This document shows, in pieces, positions 11,659 through 21,850 of a DNA stretch of 64,000 bases. Under the pieces are notes generated by a model that saw only the letters and a list, made by a program, of their open reading frames with translations, searched no databases and had not been told where the DNA came from. Every line of letters begins with the position of its first letter. Position 1 is the stretch's first letter. This DNA is from Theocolax elegans (taxonomy: Eukaryota > Arthropoda > Insecta > Hymenoptera > Cerocephalidae). The stretch lies in contig CM047428.1 of assembly GCA_026168455.1 (NCBI GenBank), positions 42,082,769 through 42,146,768 of the forward strand. Direction: 5' to 3'. A program made the position numbers and the translations under genes.

Positions 11659-12466
11659 ATTTAATGAGTATTCTCCTTTGGAAATGTAAATATTATCATA
11701 TCCATACGATTTATAAATGAATACAAAATAGTTAAATGAATACAAAATAGTTTATCATAAGATAAACCTATAAAGATGATTTTCTGTGTAGTGAGAGTGA
11801 CGACCCTTGATTTATCGTTAGATCCGAGAGAAGTACATATCCACGATTTGGTTACGAGGAAACTAAGATTCTTGGTATTATATTGAATCCGTTGGTTAAT
11901 ACAATTTACTCTTGTTTAGATGGACCTATGATAGACCTTCATGAACATCTTATGAAAAAAGTAGACCACCTGACATTATTGGTGTGACCACCAATTTTGA
12001 TCTGTTTAATCCAGGGACCACTTCATAACTAAATGTTTTGTTACTAATTTAGGTTTATTTTTCAACTATGAAAATCGAAAAAAAATTGTCCATTTGGACA
12101 TTAATGGGTTGATTAATTTTCCCATGATCCATGTAATGATACATCACCAAACACGGAAATAACGGTAACTTATTCGATTATATGCCGAACAACTATCCAC
12201 AACATCATTACTCCAGAAATAAGAACGTGCTAAGGTGCGTACTATACACGGAGATTTATAGGATTTCACAAAAGTTACCTGTATGTGTATAAAATTAACT
12301 AAATTACTACAATCAACATCATACGGCCTATTGAGCTGCTTGATCGCGTGTCATTAGTCACCGCGTTCCACGCCTCTAGAGAGATTACGGTAGAACTGAT
12401 ATTCGCAAGTGTGTGCTTGCGCACAGCTGTATTTCTCCTACTACGGTGTAAGGTCTATGAACTTTT
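11659..12466. other. spacer, no gene seen
   Basis: AT-rich sequence with no open frame of note and no element ends that I could recognise. Confidence 0.4.
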
Positions 12467-12672
12467 TTTTTTTATATTTTAACGTCGCTTTTTTTATGCT
12501 CCCATTTCGGTGCCAATCAGCGACGGAGGTCATACGATGTCTTGGTGAAGAAAGCACTTGGTGAAAATACATTCCCCAGTGGTGTTTGTATCAATCGGCC
12601 GGGGCCGGGAATCGAACCTGGGACCTCCAGATTACGAGCCCGACGCCCTACCGACCGAGCCACCGCAGGCCT
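12467..12672 (-). mobile_element. tRNA-derived SINE, family 2, copy a
   Basis: On the minus strand the head contains TGGCTCGGTCGGTAGGGC (A-box) and GGTTCGATTCCC (B-box) in a complete tRNA-like fold. The apparent anticodon loop CTCGTAA would be CGU (threonine), so a tRNA-Thr origin is likely. The body has CACCACTGGGGAATGTATTT and the tail CCTCCGTCGCTGATTGGC ... AGCGACGTTAAAATA. About 205 bp. No clear target duplication by eye. Confidence 0.8.
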
Positions 12673-12717
12673 CTGAACTTCAGGTCCATGAACTGCTATT
12701 TTCTGAACAATGCGTGA

Positions 12718-13350
12718 TATCTCTTGCGACAAGGAGAGGCCACACCCTCTGGAAAACGGATCCTTACCAAACTCTAGGATATGATACCTACTATTAAAAT
12801 ATGAAGAAAGCCCGAGAAAAAATTCCTTAACTTTGGTTACTTATAACTCGGAAATAGATGAAGATGTATATTCAAACTAAATTTAAAAAAAAAACTGAGT
12901 TTAGGTAGATATATTTTGAAAAAAAGAAGCTCAAATATCTTAATTTGGTCAAAAGTTATGGAAAAAATAAGAATTAGACGAAATTTTGGCCTGAAGAAAT
13001 CATAAAGTTGTAATGCTAAATTTTCGATAGAAATTCGTTTAATTTGTATTTCTTCCATAACTTTCGACCAGATCAAGATATTTCATCTTCCTTTTTCCTA
13101 AAACGTATCTACTCGATCACAGCTTTTTTCTAAAATTTGGTTTAAATGTACATCTTTAATTGTTTCTGAGTTATACGCAATTAAAATCAAAGATTTTTTC
13201 AACGATATTTTTCATTATTTTCTTATATCTATCGTAAAAAAGGGCATTGGATTCTAAAACTTCGCCTTTCTTCATATTTTTATAGTAGAAATTATATCCT
13301 AGAGTTTGGTAAGGATCCATTTTCCAGAGAATGTGGCCTCTCCTTCTGAA
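12718..13350. repeat. imperfect fold-back, arms of about 280 bp
   Basis: The left arm beginning near GGAGAGGCCACACCCTCTGG (12730) pairs with the reverse complement of the right arm ending near AGAATGTGGCCTCTCC (about 13345), including GGATCCTTACCAAACTCTAGG on one side and its complement on the other. Arms are diverged. The centre lies near 13030. Open frames inside are mirror-related. This suggests an old fold-back element or an inverted duplication of a short region; SINE 2a lies just outside. Confidence 0.7.
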
Positions 13351-13508
13351 CTGAACACTGTTTCTACGAATTACTAATTCATAATAAATATATAGTTCAT
13401 CGATGTATTTTCCGGATGGCCATTCGATTTTGCACGTGATAGTTTCAGAGCGCCGAAAGATTTTAATGACTGCGTTGACTTTCACTTTTCATGCAGATCC
13501 AGCATAAT

Positions 13509-13775
13509 TCACGTAGGGTTCTTAATGATTTTCTGTTCACTCCGCATACTCGTCGGTATTATTATTATTTTTTTTTTAGTCCAATATTCATACGACTTAT
13601 AGTATGTTGATTTCATTATACAATCAACGATTTTTCTACTGATTCTCCCAATAGAAGTTATGAATCTGTATAAAGACGTAAACCCACGTTTTCTCCACGA
13701 GTCATTGTCTGGTATTATAATTTCATTTTCTCCATTTTCAGAAGAAATGGTTTTCTCTTCTTCCGCTGCTCTCAT
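13509..13775 (-). CDS. hypothetical 88-residue ORF, unrecognised
   Basis: Minus-strand frame from ATG 13775. The N-terminal third is acidic, and the middle (TSLYRFITSIGRISRKIVDC) looks like an amphipathic helix. No known domain was recognised. The mirrored copy (about 46325-46590) is disrupted by single-base indels. It lies downstream of the small ORF and TATA box at 14104-14402 on the same strand, so the two may be exons or ORFs of one decayed unit. Weakly supported. Confidence 0.25.
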   Translation of the reverse strand: MRAAEEEKTISSENGENEIIIPDNDSWRKRGFTSLYRFITSIGRISRKIVDCIMKSTYYKSYEYWTKKKIIIIPTSMRSEQKIIKNPT

Positions 13776-14103
13776 CGTACTGTTCTTGAAAACTAGATTT
13801 GTACAGTAGACATTCTTTTGACAATTCTATCATGGAATGAGTTAAAGGTACATCGAGGTAATTCTATGAAAGCACAGAATTTTTTTATACCGTGCTAACT
13901 AACTTTAAGCAATCGCATAGCAAGTACAATTATATGGTTTACTTCATAACCTTTGTTAACAAATAAATAATTCGGTATCTCACTTCCGAAAAACATACCT
14001 TACAAATGATAATGTTCGAAATAGCCGGAAATGCAGCAATGAATTTTATTAAACAATAACCAAACGCTTTATTTACCTCAACATCATGCGAATCTCCCGA
14101 CTC

Positions 14104-14253
14104 TTAGTTCTTTGCCGATATATTGGTGTTGAAGTCACCTGGTGCTTCTAACTCATGCCGATTCACTGGTCTTCGACAAATTTTTGGTGTCCTAATGCTA
14201 CCAGATGCCGTCTCTTTTCCTTTCTTCTTACTGTACACCACTTTATCACTCAT
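14104..14253 (-). CDS. hypothetical 49-residue ORF behind a TATA box
   Basis: Minus-strand ATG at 14253 and stop at 14104-14106. The product is basic (YSKKKGKETASG near the start). An upstream TATA box (14391-14402) gives a plausible leader of about 110 bases. No family was recognised. The sequence CACCAG/GTGACT inside could be a splice donor, making this a first exon. In the mirror copy (from 45849) a one-base loss breaks the frame. Confidence 0.3.
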   Translation of the reverse strand: MSDKVVYSKKKGKETASGSIRTPKICRRPVNRHELEAPGDFNTNISAKN

Positions 14254-14390
14254 TGTAAAAATAAATTAATAATTACGCATATGCTAACAATTAAATTTCA
14301 CAGAAGTATCGATAAAAATAAGTGTTTTAACTAAAGTCCTCTAATGCTTGGATGGACATAACTAACTAAAAAGACGTTCGACAAGTCTAA

Positions 14391-14402
14391 GCTTATATAG
14401 AA
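14391..14402 (-). promoter_or_regulatory. TATA-box candidate
   Basis: On the minus strand the sequence reads CTATATAAGC, about 140 bases upstream of the ATG at 14253, at a spacing that suits a core promoter. There is no other evidence of transcription. Confidence 0.35.
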
Positions 14403-15149
14403 TAGTCAATACACAAATGATTTCAATAATATCTAATGTATACCCGCACCAATCCCCTAACGTCTCTTTTCTCGATCGGTCTTAAAGGTAGACCAAGGGG
14501 CCTTGTACAGAAAGTTAAAAACGTGTATTTAGAAATATTTCCCGAATATAATTTTTAAGCACATCATTTTTGAGGTTAAAGAACAACTATTAAAAAAATC
14601 CATTTTTCGAAAATTATCGATTGGGCTAACCCCATATGAGTCATAGTGCTTAAACATATTGTGTTAAACTAAAGATTTTAACAAAAGTAGATGAGACAGC
14701 AGAGTTTTCATGCGAGATCAGGTCTTATGTAGAACACATTATTTATCAAATGCAACTAATAGGTTTTTAATAAAATTATATACTAAATATGAGGGACCGT
14801 ACACCTTATTAGAAGTCATCACCAACTGTAAATGGCAGTCACTAAAGGGAAGATAAATAAAGAGCATGTCAAAGGTCTGATGAGATATATTTCTGCAAAG
14901 GGAGTGAAAGGTAGCAAGGTTAGATACTAGTGGCCTCATACTGATAAGCAGGGATTGTTATAAGGCTGCAGGTAATGAAGATGAGTAATAAAGAAAAAAG
15001 ACAAGGAGTGTATGCAAGTTCTTCCTTATTTTATTTACATTTAGTAAGTCACCTTAAGGCAGATTATTCTGGGAGTATGTTAAGGAGCTAACTACACTTA
15101 CCATAAACTGAAAATAATCTATATCTATATAATAATTAAGAGGAGAAAT
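14403..15149. other. spacer, no gene seen
   Basis: No recognisable coding or RNA features. A 66-codon open frame (14739-14939, minus) has no known motif. Confidence 0.35.
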
Positions 15150-15735
15150 CTCCGGTCATTCTGCTACATAGTTATTCTCCGGTTATTTCGTTACATAAAT
15201 TTTCTCCGGCTATTTTGTTACGTAAATTTTTTGCGACCTACTTTCCAGTAGATGATGACCTATTGGTTACGTAGACGCCATGGACAACGTCTACAGTAAG
15301 TGACAGTTATTTTTAAATTATGGTAATCTCCAGTAAGAAAATCCCTGGTCATTCTCTGAAGTAGTTTTTCTCCGGTTCTCTTCGGTCCTCCGGTTTTCTC
15401 CAGCTATTTAGTTACATCAATTTTCACCGGCTATTTTGTTACGTAAATTTTCTCGGACCTGCCTTCCAGTAGATGATGCTGCGATGACCTAGACAACGTT
15501 TTCAGTAAATGACCGTTTTTTTTTAATTATGATATGATAATCTTTAGTAACGAAATCTCTGGTAATGCTGTAATGTAGTATTTCTGCGGTTTTCTCCGGC
15601 TATTTCGTTACATAAATTTTCTCCGACTAGCCTTCCAGTAAATGATGCCCCCATCACCTGGAGGTCACGTCGACGACCTGGACATCGTCTACAGAAAGTG
15701 ACATGTTTTTTAAATTATGGTAATGTTCCTTCCAA
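15150..15735. repeat. three-unit tandem array of about 190 bp with nested subrepeats
   Basis: Three diverged units start near 15150, 15340 and 15545. Each contains CTCCGGCTATTT-type subrepeats followed by GTTACATAAATTTTCTCC, a CTTCCAGTAGATGATG block, a GACAACGTCTACAGTAA block and TTTTTAAATTATGGTAAT. The subrepeat itself occurs two or three times per unit. This is a short satellite-like array; the mirror copy is at about 44365-44960. Confidence 0.75.
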
Positions 15736-16146
15736 TAGATAAAGCCCCGATTAACTGGAAAAAAGTTTAATTTCAGTCATTTTAAAGTTATAATAGAAAT
15801 AAAAATAAGAACAAATTGCAATCTAAGATTTTAGACTGAAATGTTATGTAAATTTCTTTTCCTGCTATTTTGCAATGGATCAACGTAATAAAGCAATGTT
15901 TTTAAGTAACATTTACCCTGTTTTTATCAAGCTCTATTCATTTAAACTTTATATAAAATGGCCGTTAGTTATATAAAATTAAGTTGATTAATATATACAT
16001 AATAAATATTCTATAGGTTATCTAGTTTAAATGAAATAAATGTTTGTAATATTATACAATTTAAATTTTTTTAATATGGCTACATTAAATAAGTTTACAG
16101 CCAATATCTGCAAATAAAATGTGAATATTCTGAGTATAGTATATTT
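15736..16146. other. AT-rich spacer, no gene seen
   Basis: No open frame, RNA gene or element end could be supported in this stretch. Confidence 0.35.
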
Positions 16147-16159
16147 TTGTTGTAATATT

Positions 16160-16597
16160 TTTTTTTGTTATTTAACGTCGCTCTATTTATGCTGCCAGGG
16201 CTAATCAGCGACGGAGGTGAACGGTGTGTCTGTAAACAAAGCATATGTAGTTGAAACAGTGGTGCTTGTGTCCATCGGAAGATATCATCGGTCACTGTAA
16301 TTAGTCTAATAAATACAGTTTCCTGTCCTCCCGATGGAACCACCGCGATCCTCTTTACATCTTCGCGTCCCTAACGTTCCCTATAGTTCAGATGCCCGTG
16401 CCTCTCATGCACTGACAAGTGCACGAAACGCACGCGCACCTGAACTGGCGTCACATTATAGTGACACGCCGAGCCACTGAGTCGCGGTGTTCGAAAAATG
16501 CACATGAAAAAATTTTCAGAGGTACACGTCTGGGATCGAACCCACGACGCTCGGTGTGAGAGTTGGGAGCTCTACCCTTGAGCCACCGCGGCTCTAA
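16160..16597 (-). mobile_element. tRNA-derived SINE, family 1, copy b
   Basis: Flanked by a 13-bp target duplication TTGTTGTAATATT (16147-16159 and 16598-16610). Same structure as the copy at 11211-11646, to which it is nearly identical; its B-box is the better match (GGTTCGATCCCAG). The 5' tRNA-like head is at the right, the A-rich end at the left. Low divergence between copies suggests recent activity. Confidence 0.9.
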
Positions 16598-16610
16598 TTG
16601 TTGTAATATT

Positions 16611-17653
16611 GTTTTGATATTGTTTTATTACTAATAATATTTAGTTTCAGCTTTAGTAGTTTAATGTAACATTTTATATATATCATAGATCATTATTTTA
16701 TGTTTATAAATAAATATATTTTTGCTATTTAAGATACATTTATTTACAATTATCATATTTGAAATTTTGACCCAAATAGATCCAAAATTTTATGCTACTA
16801 TCCTGCGTAAAATGGAATATTTCTACTGAATTTATTTAGATTTTGATATTTCTAAATTTTAAATAATTCGTTAATATTTTCCAAAATTTTTGTATAAGTG
16901 GATAAGTTACTTCAATTGTTGTTATTATTTCTAACTCAATGATTTATTTATTTTCTATCTCACTAATAACATCACAATTTAAATATATCGTTAGTAAAAC
17001 ATAACACATTTTAATTTTTAAAAAGGAGGCATTCACTAACATAAAATGCATTTTTTAGTATATGGTGAAAAGTAGAAGAAAGTTACATTTGACTTATATA
17101 ATTATTCAGTTTCTAAAATTGTATGTAAATATAATTTAAATAATTAAAAATTTTCGTTTTACGTAGTCAATTTCTGAGGATATTATAAATATTAAGTACG
17201 TTGTTAAAAAATTACATTAACCACAATAAAAATTACCTATACTTTATAGTAAAAGTGTCAGACACTATATATGGCAGATTCATGGAAAATTAATAAAGTA
17301 TCTATTAAATATTAAAAATTTATAACAAATTCTTGTGTATATAAGTATTTCTCGCATTACCAACTATTCAAATGTATGTTTACGTTTGTGTGCCACGTGA
17401 CCAAACTGTATACGTGTGAGTGTGTGCGTTTAGGCGCGTACCGTCTAAAATCCGTCGCGAGCTCTCTCGTTAGCATTCGACGATCAACTGTATTGGCGGA
17501 CAAGTCGCTCTTGTATATAAGAGGCGAAACGTGTATTATAAATTTGTAATTATTTTAATCACGAACTGTTATAAAGAATTCAACCACTTTATCCCTTGCA
17601 TATTTATTATTTGTTCAACCTAGCTCAAAACAAATTATATAACACTCCTATAA
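16611..17653. other. AT-rich spacer with a promoter-like GC-richer island
   Basis: Mostly AT-rich and empty. About 17380-17560 is distinctly more GC-rich, contains CACGTGACC and a TATA-like TTGTATATAAGAGG (about 17512-17525), and is followed by non-coding sequence. It could be an LTR or gene promoter relic. No matching ends or coding sequence were found. Confidence 0.35.
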
Positions 17654-17665
17654 AATTTTACTATA

Positions 17666-17885
17666 TAAGAAGCCTGCGATGGCTCGGTCGGTAGGGCATC
17701 GGGCTCGTAATCTGGAGGTCCCAGGTTTGATTCCCGGCCCCGGCCATTTGATGCAAGCACCACTGGGGAATGTATTTTCAACAAGTGCTTTCTTAACAAA
17801 GACATCGTATGACCTCCGTCGCTGATTAGCACCGATTTCGGAACATAAAAAGAGCGACGTTAAAATAATAAAAATAAAAAAATAT
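17666..17885 (+). mobile_element. tRNA-derived SINE, family 2, copy b
   Basis: Flanked by a 12-bp target duplication AATTTTACTATA (17654-17665 and 17886-17897). The head carries GGCTCGGTCGGTAGGGC and GTTTGATTCCC (B-box with one change from consensus). The tail has CCTCCGTCGCTGATTAGC and AGCGACGTTAAAATAA. Same family as 12467-12672, opposite strand. Confidence 0.9.
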
Positions 17886-18182
17886 AATTTTACTATAAAA
17901 TATAACAATATTTATAATAAGATTATAATTTTTTTGAATTTATTAGACTGTAATTTTTTTAGTATAGACTTGTAGTATCAATTCAAATATTTTCTCATTG
18001 TAAATAATGTTACTATTTCCTATATATATCTATATTTAAATATATTCTTTTGCTTGTTCTTTACTTATTTATATTAATATTGACATTCATAATAATCTGA
18101 TTTAACATCACATGTTAAAAAAAGAAATATATTCAATTGCTATCACTCAAAAAGATATTTAGTTACTGTTCCATAAAAAGTG

Positions 18183-19441
18183 TGTGACGTATACAACTAC
18201 ATATAATTATATTATTTCATAAATACGTAATTTTATATAAGAGGATATAGGGCATCAAAATAGATTTCTTAGAAAGATCAATGAACTATATATAAATGTA
18301 AATATCCACAAGAATATTGTCAGCTGAAATTGACTAACATGTAAATTCTTAGAATTATAGCGTGTCACGATTTAAAGCGCAAATTTAGAAATATAAAAAT
18401 GCAATTGCAGTTATACTAAAAATAAATATTTTATAATTAAATGAATAATTAATTGTAAATAGAATATTATTACACAATAAAATTAATACAAATATTCAAT
18501 TTAAAATGTATAAAAAAGAATTTAATTTTTAATTTTACGGCAAAACAGAAATTAATTACAAAAATTATATGTTTATGCAAAATCAGTATGCGAAGATATT
18601 TGTACATTTAAAAATAATAAAAATTATTATATATTTAATTTTGTAATTGTGTAAAAGACAAAGTGAAATTTATAAGTAGAATAAAAAACGATTGTAAGTT
18701 TAAAAAATGAATTTAAGATTATTTTTAAATGTAGAAATAATTGAGGTTATAGAATTAATAAAAAAAATTATAAAATAAAAGTAATTACAAAAATGCATAG
18801 GATATGAAAATAAATATGCAATTATTTCTTGTAAATAATTAGAATTTTAGATAATATTACATGTATATAGAAACAAGAAAGAAAATATGATTTAAAATAA
18901 AAAATCAAAATACGAAGTTGATGTAAAATATAAGGAAAAATGGTTAAAAAGGACTTGTACTAATGAGGTAAAAATAGTATATAAAGGACGGAAATTTATA
19001 TACAACATTCATTTGATAGATAAGCCTTCGTAGCATTTACATTAGATTTCATAGTTTTATTAGTACAAGTCCTTTTATTATAAGGATTTGTAATGAAATT
19101 AAATAAATAAATATTGTAAATATATATATAAAATTTATAGTTATTCATTTAAGTATTATTAAATCACACACTACCATTTCTATGGCCCAATGCGTGGTGA
19201 TAGAAATGTGTATAATACATACAAAATATATATAATTAATATACTCAAATACACACTCCAGTTATAATAGCCAATGTGTGCTAATATAATGTGTCTCAAT
19301 TTACACATAAAACCCGGATTAATAAGTCTGCAACAAGATATAGATGCGAAGATGGTTTCGTACCTAACTTACATCTAATCTAATAACAAGCAGCAAAATC
19401 TATAGTAACGGTAAAACCCAAAGAAAGGTTGGCACGTCACA
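18183..19441 (+). repeat. 5' LTR of retrotransposon copy 1
   Basis: Starts TGTGACGTATAC and ends GGCACGTCACA, giving TG...CA ends with inverted GTGAC tips. 1259 bp. It matches the 3' LTR except for about 231 bp (18553-18790 region) that the 3' LTR lacks. The segment lies between two copies of AATTACAAAAAT, so the difference looks like a deletion between short direct repeats in the 3' LTR. Confidence 0.95.
18947..19076 (+). promoter_or_regulatory. LTR core promoter enclosed by an 18-bp inverted repeat
   Basis: A TATA box TATATAAA (18978-18985) is followed by a likely start region near 19010. The block is bracketed by AAAAGGACTTGTACTAAT (18947-18964) and its exact reverse complement (19059-19076). 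AATAAATAAATA near 19096 can act as poly(A) signal. A second hairpin, CATTTCTAT/ATAGAAATG, lies near 19171-19208. Confidence 0.65.
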
Positions 19442-19444
19442 AAA

Positions 19445-19462
19445 TGGCGCTCGGACAGGGAC
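19445..19462 (+). other. primer-binding site
   Basis: TGGCGCTCGGACAGGGAC starts three bases after the LTR end, at the position and with the TGG start (complement of tRNA CCA end) expected for reverse-transcription priming. The priming tRNA was not identified. Confidence 0.8.
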
Positions 19463-19661
19463 TGATAAAAATCAAATTACATATAAATATATTTGTAAAA
19501 TAAAAATTCTGTAAAAATTGAGTACACATGCTTAGATAAATTTTATTTTACACGTACAAAATTTTCTACTGTAATTTAAAAGTAGAATTACGTATTTGCA
19601 ATTAATCATAGGATATACCAATATTAATAGTAATAATTAAACAAATTCAAAAAGAGTTACA

Positions 19662-20066
19662 ATGATCAATCGATATGATTCGTCAATTTTTGACAATAAT
19701 TTGTACGCGTTAACATATCAATTAAATGATTTAGTATTGGAAAACGCGGAAAAAATTGAAGATCAAGAATCATTATTATTAAAATATAAAGAAGGATTAG
19801 AATTTATTGCTGGAAATTATGATAAATTAGTTAAAAAGGTACACATTTTGGAAAATCATTTAGAATCAATCAAAGATAAAAATGATCTTTTAGAAAAACA
19901 AAATAGATTTCTAAAACATGAATTAACAAGTTTTCGAGAAATAACGGAACAAAATATTCAATTCATTCAAGGAAAACATGTACAATTAGCAACCAGAGTT
20001 GTATTAATTGAAAGTTATATAAAAAATAATTTAACTAAAAAATTCGAAAATTTAAAAATAAAATAA
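19662..20066 (+). CDS. retrotransposon ORF A, coiled-coil protein of unknown role
   Basis: 134 residues from ATG 19662, the first long frame after the primer-binding site. It is highly charged, with heptad-like Leu/Ile spacing from about residue 25 to 105 (for example LENHLESIKDKNDLLEKQN), so a long coiled coil is predicted. It has no Cys-rich motif, membrane segment or known gag domain. It lies about 435 bases upstream of gag in the same sense. A separate coiled-coil ORF ahead of gag is unusual for gypsy-type elements. It could be a split-off N-terminal gag segment, since the gag N-terminus is itself coiled-coil. The frame is intact here and in copy 2, which argues for recent constraint or youth. 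Confidence 0.75.
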   Translation: MINRYDSSIFDNNLYALTYQLNDLVLENAEKIEDQESLLLKYKEGLEFIAGNYDKLVKKVHILENHLESIKDKNDLLEKQNRFLKHELTSFREITEQNIQFIQGKHVQLATRVVLIESYIKNNLTKKFENLKIK

Positions 20067-20501
20067 TATAAATAAATTAAAACTCAAATGAAAACTTAAA
20101 CTAAGAAAATTTAAGATAATTAATTTTCGCGCGTTTGTCTAAGAGTTTAGCAGCGTAGGATATTGAATTTATAGAAAAATAGTGATTACGACTATGCGAC
20201 CGCGCTCTCTGTTAATATACCGAGAGTCAAATGTTTCTCACTCGCACTAATAGTTATATATAGGTGATACATATGGTAATTATTATATGGATAGTATATA
20301 TATAAGTTATAAAAATAAAGAAAAAAAATTTGTTAAAGTATATAAGTTTTAACAAAACATTAAATGAAAAAATAAAATTTGGATTAAATAATAAATTCAA
20401 ACATAAAGTATTAATTATATAAAAATTTTATTAAATATTAATATTTTAAACTTGTTTGTTAATATATAGATATTGAATTTATATTATATAGATTTTTCAA
20501 A

Positions 20502-21800
20502 ATGGCAAAAAGAAAATCAAGTATATATTTGTTAAATATGCAAAATTCTTTTAATAATGAAGAAACAACTGAAATCGATAAAAAACGTAATGCTTGGGAG
20601 GAGGCTGTTACAGAAGAATTAAAGTTAATAGATGAAAAACAAACAGAAATTGAATTAAATCAAAATAAAAATATAGATGTAATTGATAATTATAGAAAAG
20701 AATGTAATGAAAATATTAATCTATTGAATCAAAAATTAATAGAACAAAATGAAGTGTTATCTGATAATTTAAAAATGGTGAACAATGAAGTTAAAAAATT
20801 GAGAATAGAAAATAATGAATTAAAAGTATTAGTTTTAAATGATGATTTATATTTAGAATTAAAAAATTATTTTTCAAATAAAATAAAAGAAATGGAATTG
20901 GAATATGATAAGAGAATATAAAATCTTGAAAAATCTTTTAAAGAATCAAATGAAAAAGTAATTGAATATAATCAAACATTTAATTCTACTGAATCAATGC
21001 CTAAAATTAAAATTGATTTACCAAAGTTTTCGGGACAGCCTTATGAACGACCAATGCGTTTTTTAATCGATTTAGAAAAATATGTTAATAACTATAATTT
21101 AAACTTTAATGAAATATGTGCTAGCATATCACAATCATTAACTGATTCAGCAAAAGAATGGTGGTACATACAAGAATCAGAAATAGAAACATTTAATCAA
21201 TTTATTAAAGTGTTTAAAGATAGATATTGGAATCAAACTTTACAAAGATCTGCAAAAAGAAAGGTAGAATTTGGTCAATATAATGAATATAATAAATGGT
21301 CAAGAGTAGAATATGCTACATATATATTTGGTTTAATAAAAGAATTAGATATGGATTTTTCTGAAACAGAAATAGTAAATAAAATTAGTGAACATTTTGA
21401 AAAATCAATACGATATGCAATTTTGGGACAAGTAAAAAATAAAAGTCACTTATTTAAAATACTAGCGGATTTTGACGCAGATAAAATTCGTGAAAAGAAA
21501 AATGATAATTCTCAAAAGAAAATTGAACAACCAAGTAGATATAATGAAAATGATAAATATAAAGATAAATATAAACAAAAAGAAAATTTTGAAAGATATA
21601 ATAAACAAAATAGATCTTGGGAAAATAAAAGAAACTCAACCGAGATAAATGCTATTGAAACGGTTAAACCAATAAAAAAAATAATTAAACCAATATATGA
21701 AAAAAAATATGAAAATGATTATAATAATATAGATGTACTAGACGTAAGTTTAAAAAATGATTCAAGCATACAAATCCATAAAACCGATTCGGGAAACTAA
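20502..21800 (+). CDS. gag: gag, with one in-frame stop between N-terminal coil and capsid-like part
   Basis: ATG 20502 opens a 139-codon segment ending at TAA 20919-20921. The same frame continues without further stops through ATG 20997 to TAA 21798-21800. The first segment is coiled-coil; the second (267 codons) begins MPKIKIDLPKFSGQP and has the helix-rich pattern of retrotransposon gag/capsid proteins, including AKEWWYIQES and the FIKVFKDRYWNQTL stretch, then a Lys/Asn-rich tail. No CCHC zinc knuckle is present. The TAA is shared by all three copies, so it predates the duplication. Options are a nonsense mutation, stop read-through, or two proteins with the capsid part starting at 20997. 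The tail ends in the frameshift site, which leads into pol. Confidence 0.85.
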
Positions 21801-21850
21801 AAAGAGTTGTATTTTGTAACTCGGATAAGGAAAAAACACAAAATACAACT
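21791..21850 (+). promoter_or_regulatory. -1 programmed ribosomal frameshift signal (gag-pol)
   Basis: The slippery heptamer G GGA AAC (21791-21797) sits in the gag zero frame immediately before the gag stop TAA. After a 7-base spacer comes a perfect 13-bp stem (21805-21817 with 21838-21850) around a 20-base loop. A -1 slip on the heptamer enters exactly the open pol frame. Heptamer type, spacing and stem are as in known viral and retroelement frameshift sites. The same arrangement is preserved in copies 2 and 3. Confidence 0.9.

Noticed and set aside
12558..12797. Open frames of about 70-86 codons across the SINEs (also 17635-17908, 42195-42468 and 47291-47571)
   Set aside because: They read through tRNA-derived SINE sequence and repeat in every SINE copy; they are not genes.
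17268..17640. Solo LTR around the TATA-bearing island
   Set aside because: Possible TGT...ACA ends were tried but no matching target duplication was found, so only a promoter-like note is kept.
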